A stretch of 64,000 nt of DNA from Chromohalobacter sp. 11-W (GCF_029889905.1 NZ_JARANZ010000013.1:1-64000); one strand, 5' to 3'. Shown: positions 30,103-39,502, counted from the stretch's first letter. The notes: generated by a model not told the origin, from the sequence alone. Numbers and translations: made by a program.

Positions 30103-31809
30103 ATGTTACGACGTATCTCACTTGCCTGCGTGATGGCTGGCAGCGTGCTGCTGTCGGGTTGCGGGCAAGACTCGGCAGACGCACCGCTGGCGCATGTTCC
30201 GGCTGATACCCCCTTTCTCTTCGCCAATCTCGACACCCTCGACGACGCGACTCTCGATGCCGCGCTGGCGTCATCGAATGCCTCACTCGCGCAACAGCGT
30301 GTCGACTTGCGCCAATTCGCAGAGGAACTGCGCCACGACGGCGAGGCCGAGTCCCTCGCCAATGTGCTCGATGCACTCGCCGAGGAACTTGCCGACAAAT
30401 CGGACTATCAGCAGGTCGCTAAACAGATCGGCGTCGACTTGGGGGGCCGCAGCGCGCTCTATGGTCTGGGCCTGAGCCCCGTATTACGCCTTAGCATCAG
30501 CGATGCCGAGCGTTACCAGGCTTTCCTGCAACGTCTTGCCGATGCTGCCGGCCGGCCGCTGGAAACCCATACGCAGGGCGAGCTCAAATACCGCCAGGCA
30601 CGCCTCGGCGAGGCACCGCTGCAACTTCTGAGCGCCGTTCATGACGGCCAGGCAGTGCTAGCAATGGCCCCCACCGACCTGGATGACGACGCTCTTCAGC
30701 AACTGCTAGGCACGCGTCTGCCCGACAACAGCGTGCAGGATACTCAGCGGCTCAGCGAGTTGGCCGACGCCAAAGGCTACCTGCCCTACGGGCTGGGCTA
30801 TGTCGATACGACACGCTTGGCGACCTTGCTCACCGGCAGCCAAGATCCCATGATCCAGTCCTTTCGCGCATTCGCCGAGCAGACGCAAGGCCAGGCCCCA
30901 GAGCCGGTTTCGGCGAGCTGCCGCAAGGACGCGGCGCGCCTAGCCTCACGCATGCCTCGACTAAGCGCCGGTTACACCACGCTCGACGCCGAACGCACCG
31001 AGCAACGCGTCGATGTGGCATTGGCCGAGGATATTGCCGCCCCGTTTGCCTCGCTCACGTCCACGCTGCCGGGCCTGGGCAAGGACTCGCTCGAGTCTCC
31101 CTTCGACCTAGCAATCGCGCTGCCCATGAACGATCTGCGCGATCTGCTGACCCAACAGATCCAGCACGTACGCACCACACCGTTCGACTGCCCGGCGCTT
31201 GCCGAACTCAACAACGACCTGGACGAACTCGGCCGTCAGGCCAACATGCTGGCCATGCCTCCCTTAGGTAGCCTGCGCGGTATGCGACTGGTGATCGATG
31301 AGTTCGCGATGCCCGAAGACAGCAGTCAGCCCGCCATCAAGGTCTCCCTGCTGGTCGCCTCCAACGACCCCGACGGCCTCCTGGCGATCGGTCAGAGCAT
31401 GCTGCCCGGACTGGCAACACTCTCGCTTTCCGGAGACGGCGAACCCCAAGCGCTGCCGCCACAACTCACCGCGATGCTTGGCGACACGCCGGCCTGGCTG
31501 GCCATGACAGACAAGGCACTCGGCGTAGCCACGGGCCAAGGCGAGCAGGCAACGCTCAAGACCCTGCTGCAGGACGAAACCGGCGAGGCGGGCGAGCTGA
31601 TGCACCTCAAGCTTTCCGGTGACATATACGCCAAGTGGCTTCAGTTGGCCGACACTTTCGGCAACCTCGCGGGCAACGACGCCGCCGCAATCGAGGAGCA
31701 GCTCGATGCCATGCGGAACCAGTTCGAGCGCATCGACAACGTTGTAATACGCATGCGCATGGAAGACGACGGCCTGGTCATCGACAACCGTATCGACTGG
31801 CAGCAGTAA
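30103..31809 (+). CDS. Putative lipoprotein of unknown function
   Basis: 568-aa secreted protein. The signal peptide ends in a lipobox (LLSGC, Cys about residue 20) with Gly after it, so inner-membrane retention by an Asp at +2 is not indicated. The mature protein begins with a HVPADTPFLFANLDTLDD segment reminiscent of DUF3352-type proteins and is rich in Leu, Ala and Asp, with a single Cys pair further in (SASCRKD, FDCPAL). No enzyme motif was found. GGGAAC stands before the ATG. Stand-alone gene; 224 non-coding bases precede it. Confidence 0.8.
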   Translation: MLRRISLACVMAGSVLLSGCGQDSADAPLAHVPADTPFLFANLDTLDDATLDAALASSNASLAQQRVDLRQFAEELRHDGEAESLANVLDALAEELADKSDYQQVAKQIGVDLGGRSALYGLGLSPVLRLSISDAERYQAFLQRLADAAGRPLETHTQGELKYRQARLGEAPLQLLSAVHDGQAVLAMAPTDLDDDALQQLLGTRLPDNSVQDTQRLSELADAKGYLPYGLGYVDTTRLATLLTGSQDPMIQSFRAFAEQTQGQAPEPVSASCRKDAARLASRMPRLSAGYTTLDAERTEQRVDVALAEDIAAPFASLTSTLPGLGKDSLESPFDLAIALPMNDLRDLLTQQIQHVRTTPFDCPALAELNNDLDELGRQANMLAMPPLGSLRGMRLVIDEFAMPEDSSQPAIKVSLLVASNDPDGLLAIGQSMLPGLATLSLSGDGEPQALPPQLTAMLGDTPAWLAMTDKALGVATGQGEQATLKTLLQDETGEAGELMHLKLSGDIYAKWLQLADTFGNLAGNDAAAIEEQLDAMRNQFERIDNVVIRMRMEDDGLVIDNRIDWQQ

Positions 31810-31894
31810 CGCCACTTGCCCAGAGCGCCCGAAGGCGTTCTGGTGCCCTTACGGCATCACCACTCATGACCCATTCTGCGACCTGCCAGAAACG

Positions 31895-31922
31895 AAAAAG
31901 GCGCGGGGCATAGCCCGCGCCT
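31895..31922 (-). terminator. Rho-independent terminator of the alcohol dehydrogenase gene
   Basis: AGGCGCGGG (31899-31907) and CCCGCGCCT (31914-31922) pair; on the minus strand the stem is followed by TTTTT. It may also slow transcripts arriving from the lipoprotein gene. Confidence 0.8.
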
Positions 31923-31955
31923 GACACGATCACTGGGTAAGCCGTCGCGGCTTGC

Positions 31956-33011
31956 TCAGCCGTTCTTCATCGATGCCATGTCGATGACGAAGCGATAACG
32001 CACGTCGCCTTTCTGCATGCGATCCCAGGCCTCATTGATATTCTGGATATCGATCATCTCGACATCGCAGGTGATGCCCTTCTCGGCGCAGAAATCCAGC
32101 AGTTCTTGCGTCTCGGGAATCCCGCCGATCAGCGAACCGGCCAGCACACGGCGCCGGAAGATCAGGTTGGCGCCTGCCACGCCGGGCTCCAATGGCTGCA
32201 TCTGGCCGACCAGGATGTGCGTGCCGTCGTACTTCAAGGCCTGCAGGTACGGATTCAGGTCGTGCTCGTTCGGCACGGTATCGAGCATGAAGTCGAAGGT
32301 CTCGGTGACCGCCGCCATCTGCTCCTCATCGGTGGAGACCACCACGTGATCGGCGCCGTTGGACTTGGCCTCGGCAATCTTGCTCTCGGAACGCGTGAAC
32401 AGCGTGACCTCGGCACCCAGCGCCTGGGCCAGCTTGACCCCCATGTGACCGAGACCACCCATGCCGATTACGCCGACCTTATGGCCCGGCTTGACGCCAT
32501 AATGCCTGAGCGGTGAATAGGTGGTGATACCGGCGCACAGCAGCGGCGCGGCGGATTTAAGATCGATGCCTTCCGGCATGCGCAGCACGAAACGCTCGCT
32601 GACCGTGACCCGGTCGGAATAGCCGCCCTGGGTCAGGCTGCCGTCGTGGCGATCGGGGCTGCCGTAGGTCATGGTGAAACCTTCGGCACAATACTGCTCC
32701 AGACCATCGCCGCACGCCTGGCAATGACGGCAAGAATCGACCATGCACCCCACGCCGACCACGTCGCCTTCCTTGAAGTTGGCGACCTCGCTGCCGACGG
32801 ATGTGACGCGGCCGACGATCTCGTGGCCCGGTACGATCGGATACTGCGCCATCCCCCAGTCGTCGCGTGCAAAATGCAGATCACTGTGGCAAACGCCGCA
32901 GTAAAGAATCTCGATAGCGACATCATCCGGGCGCGGTTCGCGACGCTCGAAGGCAAATGGCTCGAGTGCCGACTCCGCAGAGTGCATTGCATAGCCCGTA
33001 GCTTGTGGCAT
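31956..33011 (-). CDS. NAD(P)-dependent zinc alcohol dehydrogenase, YahK/CAD type
   Basis: Cytoplasmic aldehyde reductase/alcohol dehydrogenase of the cinnamyl-alcohol dehydrogenase group, close in pattern to E. coli YahK. 351 aa. Catalytic zinc: Cys41 (GVCHSDLH) and the GHE motif (His63, Glu64). Structural zinc: CRHCQACGDGLEQYC. Rossmann motif GMGGLGHMG; family end motif RGDVRYRFVID-like. Transcribed away from an AraC regulator, an arrangement recalling yqhC/yqhD-type aldehyde-response pairs. Confidence 0.92.
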   Translation of the reverse strand: MPQATGYAMHSAESALEPFAFERREPRPDDVAIEILYCGVCHSDLHFARDDWGMAQYPIVPGHEIVGRVTSVGSEVANFKEGDVVGVGCMVDSCRHCQACGDGLEQYCAEGFTMTYGSPDRHDGSLTQGGYSDRVTVSERFVLRMPEGIDLKSAAPLLCAGITTYSPLRHYGVKPGHKVGVIGMGGLGHMGVKLAQALGAEVTLFTRSESKIAEAKSNGADHVVVSTDEEQMAAVTETFDFMLDTVPNEHDLNPYLQALKYDGTHILVGQMQPLEPGVAGANLIFRRRVLAGSLIGGIPETQELLDFCAEKGITCDVEMIDIQNINEAWDRMQKGDVRYRFVIDMASMKNG

Positions 33012-33240
33012 AGCGAATATCCTATAACTGGTGAGTGCAACCGCGTACCGGCTCGGCGAATTGCCCAGCCTGGGTCGCGAACACCGACATTGTGGGCGCC
33101 GTCGGCGATTTCCTCCATGCCCGATTCTGTGTGATATTTGCCCAGAGCTCTTGTATCGCCTCCTGAATCGCCGAGTAGGCGGTATTTTTCATGCACGATG
33201 TTATTCTTATGAGCGTTCGTCATTGCCGAGGAGCCACCCC

Positions 33241-34170
33241 ATGACCCACCCACTGCCCTCTCACTTGACCGCCGTCGGGGCCAGCGCCGAGTCTGCCTCG
33301 GAGACCCGGCTGGCTGCGCGCTTGGCGCCGCTGACGACTCGGGATGGCTTCACGTCCACCACACTGCCCGGCGTACAACTGATCGCCTCGCATTGCGGCC
33401 ACCCGCGCACGCCCCTCATGTACGAGCCCAGCCTGGTAATCATCGTCCAGGGCAACAAGACCGGGTATCTCGGCGAACGCATCATTCATTACGGTGCCGG
33501 CCACTATCTGATCCAGGCCATGCCGCTCCCGTTCGAGTGCGAAACCCACGCTTCCGATACCAAGCCTTTGCTAGGCTTATCGGTGAGCCTCGATATGGCC
33601 ATGCTCAGCGACTTGGTAGCGCGCCTGCCCTCGACGACGTCCACGCGCATGCCCGCGCCCATGGCCGCCGTATCCATGGACGCCGACATGGAAGAAAACG
33701 TGTCACGGCTCATCGATTGCCTCGCCGACCCCGATCAAGCCGCCGCGCTAGGCGATGGGCGCATCCGCGAAGTCCTGTTCACCGCGTTGCGTGGGCCGCA
33801 GGGAGCCTCGTTGCGTCAGCTGGTCGCCTACCATGGCCAATATTCGCGCATCGCCGAGGCGCTGACTTTCCTGCATCGTCACTACACCCAGACCCTGAAC
33901 GTTGATGCACTCGCGCAACGCGTCAACATGAGCGCCTCGCATTTCCATCATCACTTCAAGCGCACCACACAGCTCGCGCCGATGCAGTACCTCAAGCGCC
34001 TGCGCCTGCTCAAGGCGCGCGCCCTGCTCACCCAGCAAGGGCACCAGGTCGCGCAGGCGGCCACTCAGGTGGGTTATCAAAGTGCGTCGCAGTTCAGCCG
34101 CGATTACAAACGCTATTTCGGTCGCAGCCCGCTGGAGGATCGACAGCGCGCCACACCGGCCGCTTCCTAG
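33241..34170 (+). CDS. AraC-family regulator (YqhC-like, AraC_N domain)
   Basis: 309 aa. N-terminal AraC_N cupin-like effector domain (LMYEPSLVIIVQGNKTGYLGERIIHYGAGHYLI is typical) and C-terminal double helix-turn-helix (NVDALAQRVNMSASHFHHHFKRTTQLAPMQYLKRLRLLKARALL; second HTH ending YQSASQFSRDYKRYFGRSP). GAGGAG stands about 7 bases before ATG 33241; the open frame upstream lacks family similarity. By position it probably controls the divergent alcohol dehydrogenase, as YqhC controls yqhD in E. coli. Confidence 0.9.
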   Translation: MTHPLPSHLTAVGASAESASETRLAARLAPLTTRDGFTSTTLPGVQLIASHCGHPRTPLMYEPSLVIIVQGNKTGYLGERIIHYGAGHYLIQAMPLPFECETHASDTKPLLGLSVSLDMAMLSDLVARLPSTTSTRMPAPMAAVSMDADMEENVSRLIDCLADPDQAAALGDGRIREVLFTALRGPQGASLRQLVAYHGQYSRIAEALTFLHRHYTQTLNVDALAQRVNMSASHFHHHFKRTTQLAPMQYLKRLRLLKARALLTQQGHQVAQAATQVGYQSASQFSRDYKRYFGRSPLEDRQRATPAAS

Positions 34171-34297
34171 GCGAAGGACGCATGCAAATAGCGACTTACC
34201 TGCCTCGATGACGTTACCCTGAGTCCTTGCGCGGCGCCCGCCCAGCACACGGCCCACTCATCGACGCATCCAGCACAATACCGGCCATGGCCGCACG

Positions 34298-36817
34298 ATG
34301 CCTGACCAGGAAAGCGCTGAAAGAATGATCCATCTCACTTCCACAGACTCTATCAACGCCCCCATTCAAGGCCAATGGGAGCCAGGCTTGATCGTGCTGT
34401 CATGCCTGGTGGCGTGGCTCGCCGCTGGGCTCGGCTTGCTGATCGGCGAACGCATGCAGGAAGCCGATAGCCGCCTACGACGCGGCGTCTGGTTGATCGC
34501 CGGCGCCGGTATGATGGGGCTTGGCGTGTGGAGCATGCATTTCACCGGCATGCTGGCCCTGCGTCTGCCGCTGCCCATGCAATACGATGTGGGGATGACG
34601 CTCTTGTCGCTACTCCCCGCCGTTCTCGGCAGCGGCTACGCACTGCGCATCATGGCCCAGCCCATCGCAACCCTGCGCTACTCCGTACTGGGTGGATTGG
34701 TGTTAGGAGCGGGGATCGGCACCATGCACTACTTGGGCATGGAGGCCATGCGTATGCCCGTCGCCGTGCGCTACGACGCAACCCTTTTCTTCATGTCACT
34801 CGGCGTCGCGCTCGTACTCGGCATGGTGGCAATGCTGGCCCACCGCTACTGCGTGCGCCATCGACGCCTGACACACCTCGATCGCCGGTCATTCGGGGTC
34901 GCCGCCTGCATTGCATTGGCCATCAGCGGCATGCATTACGTCGCCATGTCCGCCACGTATTATCTCCCGGTACCCGCGCCTCATCATATGGTGGAAACAT
35001 CGACCTCGTGGCTCGCCATCAGTGTCAGCGGTGTCGTGACACTGTTATTGCTGGTCGCCGCGCTGAGTGTCGCCATCGACCGGCGCCTGCAGCGTCATGC
35101 CCGTCAGTCGACGATGTCGCGCGAGCAGTTGATGGAAGTCATCGCCGCGATCAATGACGCCTTCCTGCTGTTCGATACCCAGGGCCGGATCGTACTCAGC
35201 AATCGGGCCTTCACGGCCATGACCGGCTACACCTCCGCCGACATTCAGGGCCAGCTTCTGTCAGTGCTCGAGCACTCCCATGAAAGCGCCCGGATCCATC
35301 GCGATATCCGCCGCCACATCATCGACAGCGGACAATGGCAAGGTGAGATCAAGGCGCGACGCAAGGACGGCCAGGCGTTTCCCGCGCGCTTGAGCGTCAG
35401 CTGCGTCGAGTACAGCCACGGCGCCACCCGCCATTACGTCGCCACGCTCCACGATCTGAGCGCGCGCCGCGAGGCGGAGGCAAAAATCCATCGCCTCGCC
35501 CATCACGACACCCTGACCGACCTGCCCAATCGCCAAACCCTTTATACGCGCCTCGACGCCGTGCAAGCCGCGAGTCACACGCGGGGACAAAGCGGTGCGC
35601 TGATCATGCTCGACATCGACAATTTCAAGGCACTCAACGACTCACGGGGTAATGCCGCCGGCGATATGCTGCTGCGCCATGTGGCACGCCGTCTCAAGCG
35701 TTTCGCACGCCACGAGCATGACCTGGCACGCCTGGGCGGCAACGAATTCGCCTTGGTGGTGAGCGGCTTGCCATCCGATCGCAGCGCCGCCATTGCCGAC
35801 TTGCAACACCACATGACCACCGTGCGACAAGTCATCGGCGGCGTGTACGATCTCGACGATCATTCACACACTACGACGCATAGCCTGGGCGGGGTGTGGT
35901 TCGGGGACGACGACGTGGCCACGGACGAGCTGGTCAAACGCGCCAGTCTGGCACTCTCGCGGGCCAAGCAGGACGGTGGCAACGTGAGTCGCGTCTTCCA
36001 TCCCGAAATGGAATCCGCCTTCCAGGATCGCCTATTGCTGGAAGCCGAGCTGCGCCAGGCTATCCATGACGAGCAAATGCGCTTGTACTACCAACCCCAG
36101 GTCGATGCCGAAGGCACCATCATCGGGGCCGAAACGTTGATCCGTTGGCAGCATCCCGAACGTGGCATGATCTCCCCGGGCGCATTCATTCCCCTCGCCG
36201 AAGAAACCGGCTTGATCGTGCCCATCGGACAATGGGTGCTGGCAAAGGCATGCGAACGGCTGGCTCGCTGGGCCACCGATCCGGCCTTGGCCCACTTGCA
36301 GCTGTCCGTCAATGTCAGCGTGCACCAGTTTCAAAAGCACGACTTCGTCGCCCAGGTGCTGGCCACGCTCGCCGAGCATCAAGCGCCGCCCGAACGCCTG
36401 ACTCTGGAGCTCACCGAAAGCCTGCTACTCGCCAACGTCGAGGGCGTCATCGAGAAGATGATGCAGCTCAAGCACCATGGCGTGAGTTTTTCTTTGGATG
36501 ACTTCGGCACCGGTTATTCGTCACTGGCCTATTTGAAGCGCCTGCCGTTCAATGCCTTGAAGATCGATGTTTCCTTCGTGCGGGATGTTCTGGTCGAGGC
36601 CAACGATGCCGCTATCGTCAAGACCATCATCGCCCTGGCCGACAGCCTGCAACTCAAGACTGTGGCCGAAGGCGTGGAAACCCTGCCCCAACGCGATTTC
36701 CTCGCGCGGCTCGGCTGCCATCATTACCAGGGCTATTACTATGGGCGCCCCAGCCCCGTCGAGGCTTTCGAAGCGCTCGTCACGCCGCTGCCCGCACAGC
36801 ACACGACACTCAAATAA
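34298..36817 (+). CDS. MHYT-PAS-GGDEF-EAL membrane signalling protein
   Basis: Cyclic-di-GMP turnover protein, 839 aa. Seven hydrophobic segments in the first 260 residues contain three MHYT repeats (MHFT 80, MHYL 143, MHYV 212), proposed metal/gas sensing elements. A PAS domain (about 275-390) follows, then GGDEF (about 400-565) with degenerate signature GGNEF at 480-484, then EAL (about 580-835) with ETLIRW at 612 instead of EALIRW but intact DDFGTGYSS. It is therefore probably a phosphodiesterase with an inactive cyclase domain. Start uncertain: ATG 34298 or 34325. Its stop overlaps the convergent TauE gene by 8 bases. Confidence 0.92.
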   Translation: MPDQESAERMIHLTSTDSINAPIQGQWEPGLIVLSCLVAWLAAGLGLLIGERMQEADSRLRRGVWLIAGAGMMGLGVWSMHFTGMLALRLPLPMQYDVGMTLLSLLPAVLGSGYALRIMAQPIATLRYSVLGGLVLGAGIGTMHYLGMEAMRMPVAVRYDATLFFMSLGVALVLGMVAMLAHRYCVRHRRLTHLDRRSFGVAACIALAISGMHYVAMSATYYLPVPAPHHMVETSTSWLAISVSGVVTLLLLVAALSVAIDRRLQRHARQSTMSREQLMEVIAAINDAFLLFDTQGRIVLSNRAFTAMTGYTSADIQGQLLSVLEHSHESARIHRDIRRHIIDSGQWQGEIKARRKDGQAFPARLSVSCVEYSHGATRHYVATLHDLSARREAEAKIHRLAHHDTLTDLPNRQTLYTRLDAVQAASHTRGQSGALIMLDIDNFKALNDSRGNAAGDMLLRHVARRLKRFARHEHDLARLGGNEFALVVSGLPSDRSAAIADLQHHMTTVRQVIGGVYDLDDHSHTTTHSLGGVWFGDDDVATDELVKRASLALSRAKQDGGNVSRVFHPEMESAFQDRLLLEAELRQAIHDEQMRLYYQPQVDAEGTIIGAETLIRWQHPERGMISPGAFIPLAEETGLIVPIGQWVLAKACERLARWATDPALAHLQLSVNVSVHQFQKHDFVAQVLATLAEHQAPPERLTLELTESLLLANVEGVIEKMMQLKHHGVSFSLDDFGTGYSSLAYLKRLPFNALKIDVSFVRDVLVEANDAAIVKTIIALADSLQLKTVAEGVETLPQRDFLARLGCHHYQGYYYGRPSPVEAFEALVTPLPAQHTTLK

Positions 36818-37547
36818 GCCCCATCACGCCACGCACGGCGTAGTATCCGCCCACCAGGGTGACCAGCCAGCGCGTCCAGCCGCGGAAGCTCGCATCGGTG
36901 AGCCGCTTCAGGATGGCGTTTCCCGAACGCGTCCCCAGGAAACTCAAGGGAATCGCCAGGGCGATCCAGCCCCACTGTCCCCGCTCCAGTGATAGCACCG
37001 CCTGGAAATAAAACACCACCTTGATGGTATGCGCGATGACTTGAATCGCCGCCTTGGAGGCCACGACCGTGCGCCGATCGAGCCGCGTGCGCACGAAGCC
37101 GATATCAATGGTCGGCCCCGACACCCCGGCGGCGATGGTCAATCCACCGGCCACCAGGCCACACAGGATGGCATCGGCGGGACGCGAGACATCGAACCGG
37201 AACCAGCGACGCGGCAACCACACCAGGACCGGCATGACCCCGATCAAAAGCAACACCACATTTTCGCTGGGAGTGTAACGAACGCTGGCTAGCAGCAGCG
37301 CCGCGATCACTACGCCCAGCACGATCCACGCCACGATGCGCCAATCGATATAATGCCGTGAGAGCCAGGCACGCGAGGCGTTGGAGCCCATTTGGATGAT
37401 GCCGTGCACGGCGATGGCCGTGGTCGCCGGCATCCACACCAGCAGAAAGCCCATCAGGATCAAACCGCCCGCCATGCCGAAGACGCCGGAAAGCGCCGAG
37501 GCAAAAAACACCACGCCGAGAAACACCAAAGAAAGAGGAAACGTCAT
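36810..37547 (-). CDS. TauE/SafE-family membrane exporter
   Basis: 245-aa membrane protein, about 8 hydrophobic segments in two similar halves. The family glycine-rich segment SALSGVFGMAGGLILMG starts the first half and LVAGGLTIAAGVSGPTIDI the second. Family members are proposed to export sulfite, sulfonates or other anions; the substrate is not visible here. Upstream neighbour on the same strand is deoR, 57 bases away, but there is no functional link. Tail-to-tail overlap with the MHYT-EAL gene. Confidence 0.85.
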   Translation of the reverse strand: MTFPLSLVFLGVVFFASALSGVFGMAGGLILMGFLLVWMPATTAIAVHGIIQMGSNASRAWLSRHYIDWRIVAWIVLGVVIAALLLASVRYTPSENVVLLLIGVMPVLVWLPRRWFRFDVSRPADAILCGLVAGGLTIAAGVSGPTIDIGFVRTRLDRRTVVASKAAIQVIAHTIKVVFYFQAVLSLERGQWGWIALAIPLSFLGTRSGNAILKRLTDASFRGWTRWLVTLVGGYYAVRGVMGLI

Positions 37548-37604
37548 GCCTGTCCCAAATCGCCCCCGTAGCGCCTATTAATCAGCAGCCGCATTCACGC
37601 CCCC

Positions 37605-38390
37605 TCACAGCACCTTGAGCGTCGGCCAAGCGTGTCCCGGCCGCGCCACCAGGGTGTCACGCAATGCCTCACCCGCCATCCCGCTGGTCAGCATCACATC
37701 GAAGGTCTCAAGGTCAGCGAAAAACGCCGGGCGCACCAAATCGAGCTTGCTCTCGTCGACAACGAGAATGCGCTGCACAGCGGTCTCCAGCGCCACCTGC
37801 TTGGGCACCACTTCGTGGAAATGAAAGCAGCTCACCCCCTTATCGACATGTACCCCCGCAGCGGAAATGAACGCCTTGTTGATACCCAGACGGCGGATCG
37901 CGGTGACCAATTCCTCACCCCCGAAGGACTGCGACACGGGGTAATAAAGCCCGCCAAGCAATACCAGACGTACGTGAGGCAGCGCCATTTTCTCGATGGC
38001 ATTGGCGACGTTGAGCGCGTACGTCACCACCGTCAGTGGCATGTCGGGATCGAGTTGAGCGAACAACGGAATCAGCGTCGTGCCGCAATCCACGAAGATC
38101 GTGTCATCGGCCTCGATCATGCGCGCCGCTTCATCACACATGCGCTGCTTGGCCTGCGCGAAGCTATCCTGCTGAGTGGCAAAATCATATCCGGTGGACA
38201 CCTGCGGATGCTCGGCCAGCAATAAACGCCCGCCTAGCGAGACGATGGTGTCCTGGCTGGCGGCGATGTCGCGGCGTATGGTCATTTCCGAGACTTGGCA
38301 GCGCTGAGCGGCCTCGGCGATCGGCAGCATGCCTTCCGCGCGCAAGGTGTCCTGTAGCCATTGAAGGCGTGCCGCACTGCGGCTATTCAT
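37605..38390 (-). CDS. deoR: Deoxyribose operon repressor DeoR
   Basis: DeoR-family repressor, 261 aa. N-terminal HTH with CQVSEMTIRRDI; C-terminal sugar-phosphate sensor with DDTIFVDCGTTLIP, LLGGLYYP, FISAAGVHVDKGVSCF and the ILVVDESKLDLVRPA signature, which together resemble E. coli DeoR (deoxyribose-5-phosphate responsive) more than other family members. The start at ATG 38390 was preferred (GGAG 9 bases upstream) over a 19-codon extension. Divergent from deoC, with two operator-like sites between them. Confidence 0.9.
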   Translation of the reverse strand: MNSRSAARLQWLQDTLRAEGMLPIAEAAQRCQVSEMTIRRDIAASQDTIVSLGGRLLLAEHPQVSTGYDFATQQDSFAQAKQRMCDEAARMIEADDTIFVDCGTTLIPLFAQLDPDMPLTVVTYALNVANAIEKMALPHVRLVLLGGLYYPVSQSFGGEELVTAIRRLGINKAFISAAGVHVDKGVSCFHFHEVVPKQVALETAVQRILVVDESKLDLVRPAFFADLETFDVMLTSGMAGEALRDTLVARPGHAWPTLKVL

Positions 38391-38451
38391 TTCCAATATC
38401 TCCGTCGACACGCCGGTCAACGAGCGTTGCTCGCCATCCCCCGGCACATTT

Positions 38452-38490
38452 TGTTAGCTTAGCCACAAAATTTCTGTTAAAAAAATAACA
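38452..38490. promoter_or_regulatory. DeoR operator-like sites
   Basis: TGTTAAAAAAATAACA (38475-38490) is a 16-base palindrome with the TGTTA/TAACA arms and spacing of the E. coli DeoR box (TGTTAGAATTCTAACA). A second, half-conserved site TGTTAGCTTAGCCACA (38452-38467) lies 23 bases upstream, about two helical turns. Located between deoR and the deo operon. Confidence 0.75.
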
Positions 38491-38524
38491 AAGGCATCCC
38501 AACAATAAAGATAAGGACATTACC

Positions 38525-38638
38525 ATGCCAGCGTCTTTTTGCGTGTCATCCGGCGCATTCGCCGCCCGCGCGACCGACTCATCGACCCATGCACCGGCGC
38601 CAGGTGCATGCATACCACTCGGGGACTCACGCCCATGA
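38525..38638 (+). CDS. Putative 37-aa leader peptide of the deo operon
   Basis: ATG at 38525 with AAGGA 7 bases upstream, 37 codons, stop TGA (38636-38638) overlapping the deoC ATG as ATGA. Composition is Ala/Ser/Pro-rich with no repeat of one amino acid that would suggest classic attenuation. The ribosome site of this ORF looks better than that of deoC, so translational coupling is plausible. There is no homology evidence; treat as a candidate. Confidence 0.45.
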   Translation: MPASFCVSSGAFAARATDSSTHAPAPGACIPLGDSRP

Positions 38639-39408
38639 CCGACCTCACGTCCACCGCCCGTCAGGCGCTCAGCCTGATGGATCTGACCTCGCTCAACGAC
38701 GATGACGACAGCGCCCAGATTCAGGCACTATGCCGCCGCGCCGACACCCCCGTCGGTCATCCCTCCGCACTGTGCCTGTATCCAGCCTTCATCGAGGACG
38801 CCCAGCGCGAACTCGACGCCCTCGGCCTGACCCGACGCGTGCGCATCGCCACGGTGACCAATTTTCCCGGCGGCGCCCCCAATGCCGAGCGCGCGGCGCG
38901 CGAGACACGCCTCGCCGTAGCCGCCGGCGCCGACGAAGTCGACGTGGTCTTTCCCTATCGGGCTCTGCTCGACGGCGCGTCCGATGTCGGGCGTCTGCTC
39001 GTCGAGGCTTGCCGTGAAACCTGCGGTGGTGCGACCTTGAAGGTCATCCTCGAGAGCGGCGAACTCAAGGACCCCGCCCTGATCCGCCAAGCCGCGGAAA
39101 TTGCCATTGCCGCCGGTGCCGACTTCATCAAGACCTCTACCGGCAAGGTCGCCGTCAACGCCACCCTCGAATCCGCCGAGATCATGCTCGAAACGATTCG
39201 CGACAGCGGCCGCGACGTCGGCTTCAAGGCCGCCGGCGGCATTCGCACCACCGAGGACGCCAAGGCTTATCTCGAGCTGGCCGCGCGGATCATGGGCGAG
39301 GACTGGATCAGTCCCGCACACTTCCGTTTTGGCGCCTCGGGGTTGCTCGATGCCCTGCTCACCACTCTGGAAGTCGGTGAGGGCAAGGCACCCCAAGACG
39401 GCTACTAG
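38635..39408 (+). CDS. deoC: Deoxyribose-phosphate aldolase
   Basis: Splits 2-deoxyribose-5-phosphate into glyceraldehyde-3-phosphate and acetaldehyde. Class I aldolase, 257 aa (E. coli 259 aa). The N-terminus [10 protein letters not shown] matches E. coli DeoC; Schiff-base Lys166 sits in [14 protein letters not shown], and the proton-relay Lys follows in [10 protein letters not shown]. Start ATG 38635 overlaps the stop of a small upstream ORF. First enzyme gene of deoCABD-cdd. Confidence 0.96.
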   Translation: MTDLTSTARQALSLMDLTSLNDDDDSAQIQALCRRADTPVGHPSALCLYPAFIEDAQRELDALGLTRRVRIATVTNFPGGAPNAERAARETRLAVAAGADEVDVVFPYRALLDGASDVGRLLVEACRETCGGATLKVILESGELKDPALIRQAAEIAIAAGADFIKTSTGKVAVNATLESAEIMLETIRDSGRDVGFKAAGGIRTTEDAKAYLELAARIMGEDWISPAHFRFGASGLLDALLTTLEVGEGKAPQDGY

Positions 39409-39437
39409 GCACCGTCCGAAAAGTACCCGCGCTCACT

Positions 39438-39477
39438 GGCAGACATCGATACTCAACGGCAGACATCGACAATCAAC
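39438..39477 (+). repeat. 20-bp direct repeat, two adjacent copies
   Basis: GGCAGACATCGATACTCAAC (39438-39457) is followed at once by a copy with 18 of 20 matches (39458-39477). It lies in the 94-base deoC-deoA gap, where deoA lacks a clear ribosome site. Confidence 0.7.
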
Positions 39478-39502
39478 GACAAACAACAACACGGTTATCG
39501 CC

